DNA from: an uncultured Actinomycetes bacterium
GTDB lineage: Bacteria > Actinomycetota > Actinomycetes > Nanopelagicales > Nanopelagicaceae
Reading direction: 5' to 3'
Length of the DNA: 5,999 bases
Assembly (NCBI GenBank): GCA_937860175.1
Contig: CALMBJ010000210.1
Location: forward strand, 1 to 5,999
Of this stretch, positions 1 to 5,576 are shown one piece after another. Positions within the stretch are counted from its first letter, which is position 1, and every line of letters begins with the position of its first letter. The notes beneath the pieces were generated by a model, which was given only the letters and a program-made list of their open reading frames with translations, did no database searches and was not told the DNA's origin. Made by a program: the position numbers and the translations under genes.

Positions 1-933
1 AGCAAGGAAAACCCCTGCAATCAGCACTCCAAGGGCGGCCATTCCGCTAATAGTGCCAATTAATACCTTGCGTCGAGAAACCGGCTTCTTTGCAATCTTG
101 GTAGTTAAAACCTCACCAGTTTTTATCTTGTACAAATCATCAAGCATTAACCCTGCAGATTGATAACGATCATCAGGGTTCTTAGCCAATGCAACGGTTA
201 GCAAGGTGTCGATACCGGCCGGAAGTTCAGGAACAATTGAACTCGGAGGTGTTAAAACACCTGAAACATGTTGGTATGCGATTGATACCGGTGTCTCGCC
301 GGTAAATGGTGGTTTACCGGTCAAGATTTCATACAACAAACATCCAGTTGAGTAGATATCGCTGCGCAGATCAGCAACCTCACCCAAAGCTTGTTCAGGT
401 GAAAGGTACTGCGCAGTTCCAACCACATTCCAGGTGCTTGTAAGGGTTGCACCTAAATCAGCTAAAGCGCGAGCAATTCCAAAATCCATCACCTTTACAT
501 CACCATTGTCGGTAATCATGATGTTTGCAGGTTTGATATCGCGGTGAACAATTCCGCTTTGATGCGAGTACTCAAGTGCAGCGAGAATTCCTTCGCCAAT
601 TTCAAGAGCACGCTTTAAAGGAACGCGATCACCCTTATGAATTAATTCGCGAAGGGTATGTCCTGAAATCAACTCCATAACAATGTATGGCGCAGGCTCT
701 TCACCTGAATCGTAAACCGCAACAATTCCGGGGTGATTTAAGGCAGCAGCTGCTAACGCCTCTTTGCGAAAACGTGCAACAAAGGATGGATCGCGGGCTA
801 AATCACTTCGCAAAACCTTAACTGCAACCTGTCGTGCAAGGCGTGTGTCTTCGGCGATGTAAACATCGGCCATTCCACCAGTGCCGATCATCTCGCCTAA
901 TTTGTAACGACCACCAAGGAGCGAATTAATCAT
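1..933 (-). CDS. pknB: PknB-like Ser/Thr protein kinase, C-terminus cut by the window edge
   Basis: I read 311 codons from an ATG at 933; no stop is reached, so the C-terminus lies beyond the left edge. The catalytic domain (about residues 9-270) is complete: a glycine loop (IGTGGMADV, from 16), the ATP-anchoring Lys39 in VAVK, Glu58, catalytic HRDIKPAN at 130-137, DFG at 150-152, and GTAQYLSPE at 172-180. Activation-loop Thr165 and Thr167 align with the autophosphorylated pair of M. tuberculosis PknB, whose catalytic domain this closely resembles. A short basic linker (271-289) leads into a hydrophobic segment from about 290, read as the single transmembrane helix. PknB homologues carry extracellular PASTA repeats that sense peptidoglycan fragments; that part would lie outside the window and is not seen. 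The start overlaps the end of the phosphatase gene by 8 bases, indicating co-transcription. Kinase identity is near certain; orthology to PknB is likely. Confidence 0.93.
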   Translation of the reverse strand, partial: MINSLLGGRYKLGEMIGTGGMADVYIAEDTRLARQVAVKVLRSDLARDPSFVARFRKEALAAAALNHPGIVAVYDSGEEPAPYIVMELISGHTLRELIHKGDRVPLKRALEIGEGILAALEYSHQSGIVHRDIKPANIMITDNGDVKVMDFGIARALADLGATLTSTWNVVGTAQYLSPEQALGEVADLRSDIYSTGCLLYEILTGKPPFTGETPVSIAYQHVSGVLTPPSSIVPELPAGIDTLLTVALAKNPDDRYQSAGLMLDDLYKIKTGEVLTTKIAKKPVSRRKVLIGTISGMAALGVLIAGVFLA

Positions 934-1702
934 GTGCCGCTCCTAACATTGAGGTTGTTGTAATTATTGAATCTGAAACATCGGCGATAAGTACCGTGAC
1001 ATTATCAGGTGCACCGTTTACATAGGTTGCATCAACTAAAAACTTAACCGCATCATCTTTATCAGATTTCTTTAAGCCGATCTTTATCTCTTTCTCCGTT
1101 AAAACCCCTGACAAACCATCAGAACACAGCAGGTAGCGATCGCCCTTTTTAATCTCATACATCTGCAAAACTGGAGTTACATCCCCATCTCCGCGAAGCG
1201 CCTGGGTCAACATCGAACGTTGCGGATGATCTGCCGCCTCTGCCTCCGAGATTGCACCTTGATCAAGCAGCTCCTGAATAACTGTGTGGTCATTACTTAA
1301 CTGTTCCAAGGTGTTTCCACGTAGGCGATAACACCTCGAATCTCCAACATGGAGCAGCGAGATGTACTGATCTCGAATCAACAAAGCGGTCAGGGTTGTT
1401 CCCATTCCACGTTTTTCAATCTCTTCATCAGTAACCAATGAAATCTCTGCATCAATACTGTGAAGTGAGTGCATCAAAAGATCTTCAACTGAATCCTCAT
1501 CTATCTCTAAAGATATCAATGCTGGAGTAAGTGATTTCAAAACTTCAACGGCGATACGTGATGCAACCTCACCAGCTGCATGACCACCCATGCCATCGGC
1601 AACGGCGATTAACTGAGGAGAAACAAAGCCAGAGTCCTCATTGCCTTGACGTACTAAACCAATAGCAGAGCGCGCAGATGTTTCAAAGAAGTGTGCACTC
1701 AT
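926..1702 (-). CDS. pstP: PP2C-family (PPM) Ser/Thr protein phosphatase, soluble PstP-like
   Basis: This 258-residue protein is a metal-dependent PP2C phosphatase that removes phosphate from Ser/Thr residues. Motifs in order: RQGNED at 18-23, the metal-binding DGMGG at 36-40, GMGTTLTAL at 99-107, HVGDSR at 118-123, NDHT at 137-140, CSDGL at 193-197 with metal ligand Asp195, and APDNVT at 231-236 with metal ligand Asp233. All core acidic residues are present, so it should be active. The protein ends soon after the last motif. M. tuberculosis PstP is about twice as long, with a transmembrane helix and an extracellular domain; here only the cytoplasmic domain exists. It is the first gene of a unit with the kinase, its probable partner: PstP dephosphorylates PknA/PknB and their targets in mycobacteria. 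No Shine-Dalgarno sequence is visible before the ATG, which may be leaderless. The name pstP rests on family and neighbour; PrpC-like phosphatase is an equally safe label. Confidence 0.94.
   Translation of the reverse strand: MSAHFFETSARSAIGLVRQGNEDSGFVSPQLIAVADGMGGHAAGEVASRIAVEVLKSLTPALISLEIDEDSVEDLLMHSLHSIDAEISLVTDEEIEKRGMGTTLTALLIRDQYISLLHVGDSRCYRLRGNTLEQLSNDHTVIQELLDQGAISEAEAADHPQRSMLTQALRGDGDVTPVLQMYEIKKGDRYLLCSDGLSGVLTEKEIKIGLKKSDKDDAVKFLVDATYVNGAPDNVTVLIADVSDSIITTTSMLGAAHD
940..944 (-). promoter_or_regulatory. Ribosome binding site of the kinase gene
   Basis: On the minus strand AGGAG lies 6 bases upstream of the ATG at 933, inside the last codons of the phosphatase gene. This near-ideal Shine-Dalgarno sequence fixes the kinase start. 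It allows independent ribosome entry as well as coupling to phosphatase translation. Confidence 0.75.
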
Positions 1703-1709
1703 AGTTCTA

Positions 1710-1715
1710 AGAGTA
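1710..1715 (-). promoter_or_regulatory. Possible -10 element for the phosphatase-kinase unit (leaderless type)
   Basis: Read on the minus strand this is TACTCT, matching the TANNNT -10 pattern, 7 bases before the ATG at 1702. Transcription would then begin at or next to the start codon, which fits the absence of a Shine-Dalgarno sequence. I see no good -35 element. The pattern is loose, so chance remains possible. Confidence 0.4.
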
Positions 1716-1721
1716 ACGGTG

Positions 1722-1727
1722 TAACCT
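1722..1727 (+). promoter_or_regulatory. Possible -10 element for the gdpD-pheA-serS-HAD block (leaderless type)
   Basis: TAACCT fits the TANNNT -10 pattern and ends 6 bases before the GTG at 1734, the spacing expected if the transcript starts on the start codon. No clear Shine-Dalgarno sequence precedes that GTG and no clear -35 is visible. With only 31 bp between the divergent starts, the promoter must be very close or lie inside the phosphatase gene. Confidence 0.4.
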
Positions 1728-1733
1728 TCAAAG

Positions 1734-2411
1734 GTGAAGATTTACGCCCACCGCGGATCCTCGATGCACCACCCAGAGTTAACAATGGCTGCCTACAAAG
1801 CCGCCATCGATGATGGGGCCGATGGTTTTGAATGTGATGTGCGGATTACCAAGGACAACCAATTGGTGTTGTGGCATGACGCAGATATGCAGCGGATCTG
1901 CGGTGATTCAGCGCTAATCGCAAACTCAACACTTTCTGAGATTAAAGATATATACCCCGAGGCGATGACATTAGAAGAGCTATTGATTCTGGCGCGGGAT
2001 AACAAGAAAGAGTTAGCGATTGAAACTAAACACCCAGTTCCAACCGGAAGCGCTGTTGAAAAAGCGGTACTAACTCTTTTAGCTCAAGAGAAAGCTGTCG
2101 CAGATATTTACATCATGTCCTTTTCCTGGCTTGCATTAGAAAAGGTGCGATTGATTTCACCACAGCAAAAAACAGTTGCGTTATTGGATAAGCGGTTTGG
2201 TGGATTAATGCGTCGATTTACCTCTGCACAAGCAATTGGTCCTGGCATTACAACTCTTCGTGAAAAACCTGAACTATCTCGAGATGAGCGCAAACTCTTT
2301 GTATGGACGGTCGATGATGCTCACGATATGCGCTTTTGCGCCAGTAAAGGTGTCGATGTACTGATTACAAATACCCCGTCATATGCAAGGTCGGTGCTCG
2401 GGTATCATTAG
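1734..2411 (+). CDS. Glycerophosphodiester phosphodiesterase (GDPD family)
   Basis: This 225-residue protein belongs to the GDPD TIM-barrel family, which hydrolyses deacylated phospholipids (glycerophosphodiesters) to glycerol 3-phosphate and an alcohol. The family signature is clear: AHRG at 5-8 with catalytic His6, GADGFECDV at 28-36 with metal ligands Glu33 and Asp35, LWHD at 46-49 with catalytic His48, AIETK at 95-99 with Glu97 and Lys99, VWTVDD near 190, and the closing GVDVLITNTP. The usual PENT motif reads PELT at 14-17. No signal peptide is visible, so it is probably cytoplasmic (UgpQ-like) rather than secreted. It is slightly shorter than the roughly 240-250 residues usual for the family. 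The GTG start puts HRG at the normal distance from the N-terminus. The gene leads a plus-strand block, with pheA 3 bases downstream. M. tuberculosis glpQ1 also lies near pheA and serS, supporting orthology. Substrate preference cannot be read from the sequence. Confidence 0.92.
   Translation: MKIYAHRGSSMHHPELTMAAYKAAIDDGADGFECDVRITKDNQLVLWHDADMQRICGDSALIANSTLSEIKDIYPEAMTLEELLILARDNKKELAIETKHPVPTGSAVEKAVLTLLAQEKAVADIYIMSFSWLALEKVRLISPQQKTVALLDKRFGGLMRRFTSAQAIGPGITTLREKPELSRDERKLFVWTVDDAHDMRFCASKGVDVLITNTPSYARSVLGYH
2403..2408 (+). promoter_or_regulatory. Possible internal -10 element in front of pheA (leaderless type)
   Basis: TATCAT, within the last codons of the phosphodiesterase gene, fits TANNNT and ends 6 bases before the pheA GTG at 2415. 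This is the same spacing as the candidate at 1722-1727. No Shine-Dalgarno sequence precedes pheA, so a leaderless pheA transcript would explain how it is translated; coupling to the upstream stop codon is the alternative. No -35 is evident. Confidence 0.35.
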
Positions 2412-2414
2412 CAA

Positions 2415-3245
2415 GTGAGTACATACGCCTATCTCGGTCCCAAGGGAACATTTACAGAGGCGGCTCTTAAAAAGATCACTTCTTCTAATGATCGCCTAAT
2501 GCCTTATGCAAATGTCACCGCAGCACTTGATGCGGTTCGTTTGGGTAAAGCTCATTTTGCTTTAGTTCCAATTGAAAACTCGGTCGAAGGTGTTGTTGCG
2601 CGCACACTTGATGAGCTTGCAACCGGAGAACCATTAACAATTGTTGGCGAAGTAACCTTGCCGGTTTCCTTTGCCTTAATGATTAAAGGTGATGACAAGG
2701 AAATCTTGCGCATCGCTACACATCCACATGCAGAGGCACAGTGCCGCAACTATGTTGCTACTAATTATCCAGATGCCGAATTAATCGCAACCGCATCAAC
2801 TGCAGCAGCAGCCGAGGCGATCTCTCGTGGCGAGTTTGATGCAGCGATTGCAGCGCCCGTAGCTGCCGCTCACTACGGCTTACGAGTTATTGCTGACAAC
2901 ATTGGTGACAATGTGGGAGCGATTACCCGATTCATTTTGGTTTCAAAGCCAGGCACTATTCCTAAGAACACCGGGTGGGACCGAACATCTCTTGCGGTAT
3001 TCATCGGTATCGATCACGCAGGTGCCTTGCTAGATATCTTGACTGAGTTCGCAAAGCGCGATGTAAACCTAACTTTTATTCAATCACGTCCAACTGGTTT
3101 GGAACTTGGCCACTACCATTTCATTATTGATGCTGAGGGTCACATCGCAGATACATCGGTGAAGGAGGCAGTAGAAAGCCTTCGAGCGATCTGCGAAGAC
3201 ATTCGATTCCTTGGCTCATACCCACGAGAAAAGGCAAGTAAATGA
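2415..3245 (+). CDS. pheA: Prephenate dehydratase with C-terminal ACT domain
   Basis: The 276-residue enzyme converts prephenate to phenylpyruvate, the committed step to phenylalanine, in the cytoplasm. The catalytic part (about 1-178) shows [13 protein letters not shown] at 6-18, [13 protein letters not shown] at 49-61, [13 protein letters not shown] at 144-156 and the TRF triad at 171-173 with the catalytic threonine. The regulatory ACT domain (about 190-272) has GALL at 203-206, NLTFIQSRP at 218-226, a Tyr/Phe-rich strand near 234 and closing LGSYP at 266-270. It lacks a chorismate mutase domain, as in the monofunctional actinobacterial enzymes, and its length is normal. The motif usually written ESRP, which helps bind the phenylalanine effector, reads QSRP here, from codon CAA at 3081. 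The GTG start puts the first motif close to the N-terminus as in homologues. The stop codon overlaps the serS start as ATGA, pointing to coupled translation. Confidence 0.96.
   Translation: MSTYAYLGPKGTFTEAALKKITSSNDRLMPYANVTAALDAVRLGKAHFALVPIENSVEGVVARTLDELATGEPLTIVGEVTLPVSFALMIKGDDKEILRIATHPHAEAQCRNYVATNYPDAELIATASTAAAAEAISRGEFDAAIAAPVAAAHYGLRVIADNIGDNVGAITRFILVSKPGTIPKNTGWDRTSLAVFIGIDHAGALLDILTEFAKRDVNLTFIQSRPTGLELGHYHFIIDAEGHIADTSVKEAVESLRAICEDIRFLGSYPREKASK
3228..3234 (+). promoter_or_regulatory. Ribosome binding site of serS
   Basis: The purine run GAAAAGG lies 7 bases before the serS ATG at 3242, within the last codons of pheA. It supports this start and gives serS its own ribosome entry besides coupling through the ATGA overlap. 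Confidence 0.55.
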
Positions 3246-4501
3246 TTGATATCAAGTACCTACGTGAAAACCCCGATGCGGTTCGCGCATCACAAAAGGG
3301 TCGCGGCGAGGATGCATCAATCGTTGACAAGGTAATTGCAATCGATGAGATTCGTCGCGCAGCAATTGAAAAGTTTGAAACATTACGTGCCGAACAAAAT
3401 ATCTTGTCAAAGTCTGTTGGAGCTGCAAAAGGTGATGAAAAGGCTGCATTACTTGAGAACGCTAAAGAGTTAGCAACAAAGGTAAAAGAGGCTGATTCAA
3501 AGCGCGCAGAGGTTGAAGAGGAAAGCAAGCAGTTGATTATGCAGCTTTCAAATATTTTAGATCCCGATGCACCAATTGGTGGAGAAGCAGATTTTGTTGT
3601 TATTGAACATGTTGGAACACCACGCTCCTTTGATTTCCAACCAAAAGACCATGTTGAACTCGGAAAGCTGCTTGGTGCAATTGATACCGAGCGCGGTGCA
3701 AAGGTTGCAGGTTCTCGTTCTTACTACCTAACAGGTGTTGGTGCGATGCTTGAGTTCGCACTCGTTAACTACGCAATTTCATCTGCGCTAAAAGCAGGAT
3801 TTACTCCAGTGATTCCACCAGTACTTGTAAACCCTGCGGCAATGGAGGGAACAGGTTTCCTTGGACAAGCTGCAGAAAATGTTTACCATCTTGAAAAGGA
3901 TGATGTTTATCTTGTTGGTACCTCAGAGGTTCCATTAGCTGCGATGCATATGGATGAGGTTTTATCAGCGGACAAACTTCCAATGCGTTACGCCGGCTAC
4001 TCATCATGTTTTCGTCGCGAAGCTGGAACATACGGAAAGGACACTCGCGGAATTATTCGAGTGCACCAATTCGACAAGGTTGAGATGTTCTCTTTCTGCC
4101 ATCCAGATCAGGCAAAGGAAGAGCACAAGCGTTTACTGCAATGGGAGAAGGATTTCCTCAATGCAATGGAGATTCCATACCGAGTAATTGATGTGGCATC
4201 AGGAGATCTGGGCTCTAGCGCAAACCGTAAGTTTGATATTGAGGCGTGGATTCCTACGCAAGAGGCGTACCGCGAGGTTACAAGTACCTCTAACTGCACC
4301 GAATTCCAGGCCCGTCGTTTAAATATTCGCTTTAAAGATGCAGATGGAACCAAGGCGGTTGCAACACTTAACGGCACATTAGTTGCGATTCCACGCATGA
4401 TTGTTGCGATTCTGGAAAACCACCAAAACGCTGATGGTTCAGTCAATGTTCCTGCAGCGCTACAACCATTCTTAGGAACAAAAAGATTTGAGTTGGTGTG
4501 A
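3242..4501 (+). CDS. serS: Seryl-tRNA synthetase
   Basis: This class II synthetase (419 residues, typical length) activates serine with ATP and charges tRNA-Ser. Residues 1-105 form the N-terminal domain, with a charged helical stretch from about 30 to 100 matching the antiparallel coiled coil that grips the long variable arm of tRNA-Ser. In the catalytic domain, motif 1 lies around [11 protein letters not shown] (186-196), followed by TSEVPL at 227-232, motif 2 with CFRREAG at 256-262 and [11 protein letters not shown] at 273-283, the serine-pocket region [13 protein letters not shown] at 347-359, and motif 3 from NGTLVAIPR (377-385) into the following helix. Nothing essential appears to be missing. 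It overlaps pheA and the HAD gene by 4 bases each, so the three should be one transcript. A serine tRNA gene lies about 860 bases downstream, a fitting neighbour though not proof of a functional link. The rare-SerRS type can be excluded because the canonical bacterial motifs are present. Confidence 0.98.
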   Translation: MIDIKYLRENPDAVRASQKGRGEDASIVDKVIAIDEIRRAAIEKFETLRAEQNILSKSVGAAKGDEKAALLENAKELATKVKEADSKRAEVEEESKQLIMQLSNILDPDAPIGGEADFVVIEHVGTPRSFDFQPKDHVELGKLLGAIDTERGAKVAGSRSYYLTGVGAMLEFALVNYAISSALKAGFTPVIPPVLVNPAAMEGTGFLGQAAENVYHLEKDDVYLVGTSEVPLAAMHMDEVLSADKLPMRYAGYSSCFRREAGTYGKDTRGIIRVHQFDKVEMFSFCHPDQAKEEHKRLLQWEKDFLNAMEIPYRVIDVASGDLGSSANRKFDIEAWIPTQEAYREVTSTSNCTEFQARRLNIRFKDADGTKAVATLNGTLVAIPRMIVAILENHQNADGSVNVPAALQPFLGTKRFELV

Positions 4502-5310
4502 GTAAGCGCCCTAAGTTAATTGCAACAGATCTTGATGGCACCATTGTTTCTCATAAAGGTGTAATTTCACAGAGAACAGTTGATGTCTTTACCCGTGCAA
4601 AAGATATGGGTGTGCATGTTTTCTTTGTAACTGGTCGCCCTCCGCGTTGGATGGGTGAAATCCGCGAAGCCTTTGGTTTCGGCGAAGCTATTTGCTGTAA
4701 CGGTGCAATGTTGTATGACTTAATGAATGACAAGGTTTTAGAGGAGTGGATGATCTCAGTTGAAGATCAACTAGAGGTTGTTCGCCGAATGAGAATCGCG
4801 ATGCCAGAGATGTCATTTGCAGTTGAATCAAATGATCACTACCACCGCGAGATCGCATACATTCCAAAGTGGGATGTTGGTTTAGATGATGTTGGTTCAA
4901 ACAAAATTGAAGATGTCATTAATCGCCCAGCGTTAAAGATTTTGGGAAGATGCAGCAACCACGAGTTCACATCAGATGAGATGGTTGAAGTTGCGCACCG
5001 CGAATTACATGATCTGGTAACTGTCACACACTCAACTTCACGTGATTCACTCATTGAAATCTCTGCCTTTAATGTTTCAAAGGGTGCAACCCTTGCGATG
5101 ATGGCCGAGCGTTTAGGTTTAACCGCCGATGATTGTGTCTCCTTTGGTGACAACCCCAATGATTTCTCAATGCTTGATTGGGCTGGACGTTCCTATGCAA
5201 TGTCAGATGGACACCCTGCAGCTCCAACTTTTGCCACAGCGGTAGCCGAACCTTGTGAAGCCGATGGGGTCGCAAAGGTGATCGAACAACTCTTAGATCT
5301 ACCCGCCTAA
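4498..5310 (+). CDS. Cof-type HAD-superfamily (subfamily IIB) hydrolase
   Basis: This 270-residue cytoplasmic protein is a haloacid-dehalogenase-like phosphatase of the Cof/YidA type. Motif I is DLDGT at 11-15, with nucleophile Asp11 and acid/base Asp13. Motif II is VTGR at 44-47, motif III is Lys195 in NVSKG, and motif IV is GDNPND at 217-222 with metal-binding Asp218 and Asp222. The stretch from about 83 to 185 between motifs II and III is the IIB cap domain, which chooses the substrate. Family members dephosphorylate sugar phosphates, nucleotides or cofactor intermediates; the substrate here cannot be predicted. The start is a GTG whose last two bases form the serS stop codon (GTGA), with only a weak purine stretch upstream, so translation probably relies on termination-reinitiation. 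Position next to serS suggests housekeeping metabolite repair or turnover, but that is inference. Mycobacteria carry a Cof-like hydrolase in the same broad region (Rv3813c, from memory). Confidence 0.92.
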   Translation: MSKRPKLIATDLDGTIVSHKGVISQRTVDVFTRAKDMGVHVFFVTGRPPRWMGEIREAFGFGEAICCNGAMLYDLMNDKVLEEWMISVEDQLEVVRRMRIAMPEMSFAVESNDHYHREIAYIPKWDVGLDDVGSNKIEDVINRPALKILGRCSNHEFTSDEMVEVAHRELHDLVTVTHSTSRDSLIEISAFNVSKGATLAMMAERLGLTADDCVSFGDNPNDFSMLDWAGRSYAMSDGHPAAPTFATAVAEPCEADGVAKVIEQLLDLPA

Positions 5311-5345
5311 GCCCACCCCGATTTTTAGCCTGAGCCATATTCGGG

Positions 5346-5351
5346 TAATCT
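5346..5351 (+). promoter_or_regulatory. Likely -10 element of the tRNA-Ser gene
   Basis: TAATCT is a good TANNNT match and ends 7 bases before the mature 5' end of the tRNA at 5359, so the transcript would carry a very short leader. A weak -35 candidate, TTTTAG at 5323-5328, sits 17 bases upstream. No terminator hairpin is seen after the HAD gene, so read-through from the upstream block could also supply this tRNA. Confidence 0.5.
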
Positions 5352-5358
5352 CTCCCAC

Positions 5359-5444
5359 GGAGGGCTCGCATAGCGGCCGAGTGCACCGGTCTTGAAAACC
5401 GGCAAACGAAAGTTTCGTGGGTTCAAATCCCACGCCCTCCGCCA
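5359..5444 (+). tRNA. tRNA-Ser (anticodon UGA), CCA encoded
   Basis: The sequence folds into a complete class II tRNA. The acceptor stem pairs GGAGGGC (5359-5365) with GCCCTCC (5434-5440), then discriminator G5441 and a genome-encoded CCA (5442-5444). The D stem is GCA/TGC around a loop containing GCGGCCGAG. The anticodon stem pairs CCGGT (5386-5390) with ACCGG (5398-5402) around CTTGAAA, giving anticodon TGA at 5393-5395, which reads UCA and probably other UCN serine codons. The long variable arm, with AAAC/GTTT stem and GAAA loop (5404-5415), is the hallmark recognised by the SerRS coiled coil. The T arm is GTGGG/CCCAC around TTCAAAT (5417-5433). All stems pair without mismatch. Confidence 0.98.
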
Positions 5445-5476
5445 TTTTTCTTAGCCCGAGGTTCACCCCGAACTTT
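5445..5476 (+). terminator. Possible weak terminator region after the tRNA
   Basis: A run of five T follows the encoded CCA directly (5445-5449). A small hairpin then pairs AGGTTC (5459-5464) with GAACTT (5470-5475), with one G-T pair and an ACCCC loop. Neither is a classic intrinsic terminator: the T run has no dedicated hairpin before it, and the hairpin has no T run after it. Transcription probably ends around here, because the next gene has its own promoter-like and ribosome-binding signals. Confidence 0.25.
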
Positions 5477-5550
5477 GTGGTTGAGTTCATACGCCTCAAG
5501 CGCAGCTACGCCTAGCCACAATTACGGCAAAAGAGGACACTAATCCCAGT

Positions 5551-5570
5551 TATTTTTAAACCTAGGGGAG
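5551..5570 (+). promoter_or_regulatory. Possible -10 element and strong ribosome binding site for the membrane-protein gene
   Basis: TATTTT at 5551-5556 fits the TANNNT -10 pattern, though no well-spaced -35 is visible. AGGGGAG at 5564-5570 is a strong Shine-Dalgarno sequence ending 6 bases before the ATG at 5577. The ribosome site is convincing. The -10 is tentative because it would leave only a short leader (about 14-15 nt from transcript start to ATG). Confidence 0.55.
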
Positions 5571-5576
5571 TCGTCA

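Larger units (their letters stand above)
5314..5471 (+). repeat. Short shared motifs flanking the tRNA in swapped order
   Basis: CACCCCGA occurs on the left at 5314-5321 and on the right at 5464-5471. TTAGCCTGAG at 5325-5334 matches TTAGCCCGAG at 5451-5460 in 9 of 10 bases, and both copies are preceded by a T-rich stretch. Left and right copies are in the same orientation but reversed order. They may be remnants of a duplication around the tRNA or may be chance in short C/G-rich spacers. Confidence 0.3.

Noticed and set aside
2385..2414. Possible T-box or phenylalanine attenuator before pheA.
   Set aside because: Only 3 bases separate the genes, with no room for a leader peptide, no run of Phe codons and no T-box sequence.
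3124..3528. A 134-codon minus-strand frame across the pheA-serS junction.
   Set aside because: It lies opposite two well-recognised genes, its product is Ser/Ala/Phe-rich with no recognisable domain, and it crosses a coupled junction. It is a shadow frame.
3954..4187. A 77-codon plus-strand frame inside serS in another reading frame.
   Set aside because: It is fully contained in serS motif 2 territory, has no ribosome site or domain, and is explained by the serS codons.
4108..4446. A 112-codon minus-strand frame inside serS.
   Set aside because: It is antisense to the catalytic core of SerRS, including motif 3, and shows no motif of its own.
4839..5386. Two minus-strand frames of about 105 codons under the HAD gene, one running into the tRNA.
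   Set aside because: Both are antisense to the conserved HAD motifs III and IV. Their composition (Ser/Ala-rich and Arg/His/Leu-rich) is typical of shadow translation.
5299..5499. A 66-codon minus-strand frame whose product contains AEGVGFEPTKLS.
   Set aside because: It runs antisense through the tRNA-Ser gene. The GVGFEPT string is a familiar translation artefact of tRNA sequence that fills databases as spurious small proteins; the tRNA explains the whole stretch.
5481..5499. Inverted repeat TTGAG/CTCAA with a 9-base loop as a possible operator or terminator.
   Set aside because: The stem is only 5 bp, there is no following T run, and no regulator gene lies nearby. It is as likely to be chance.
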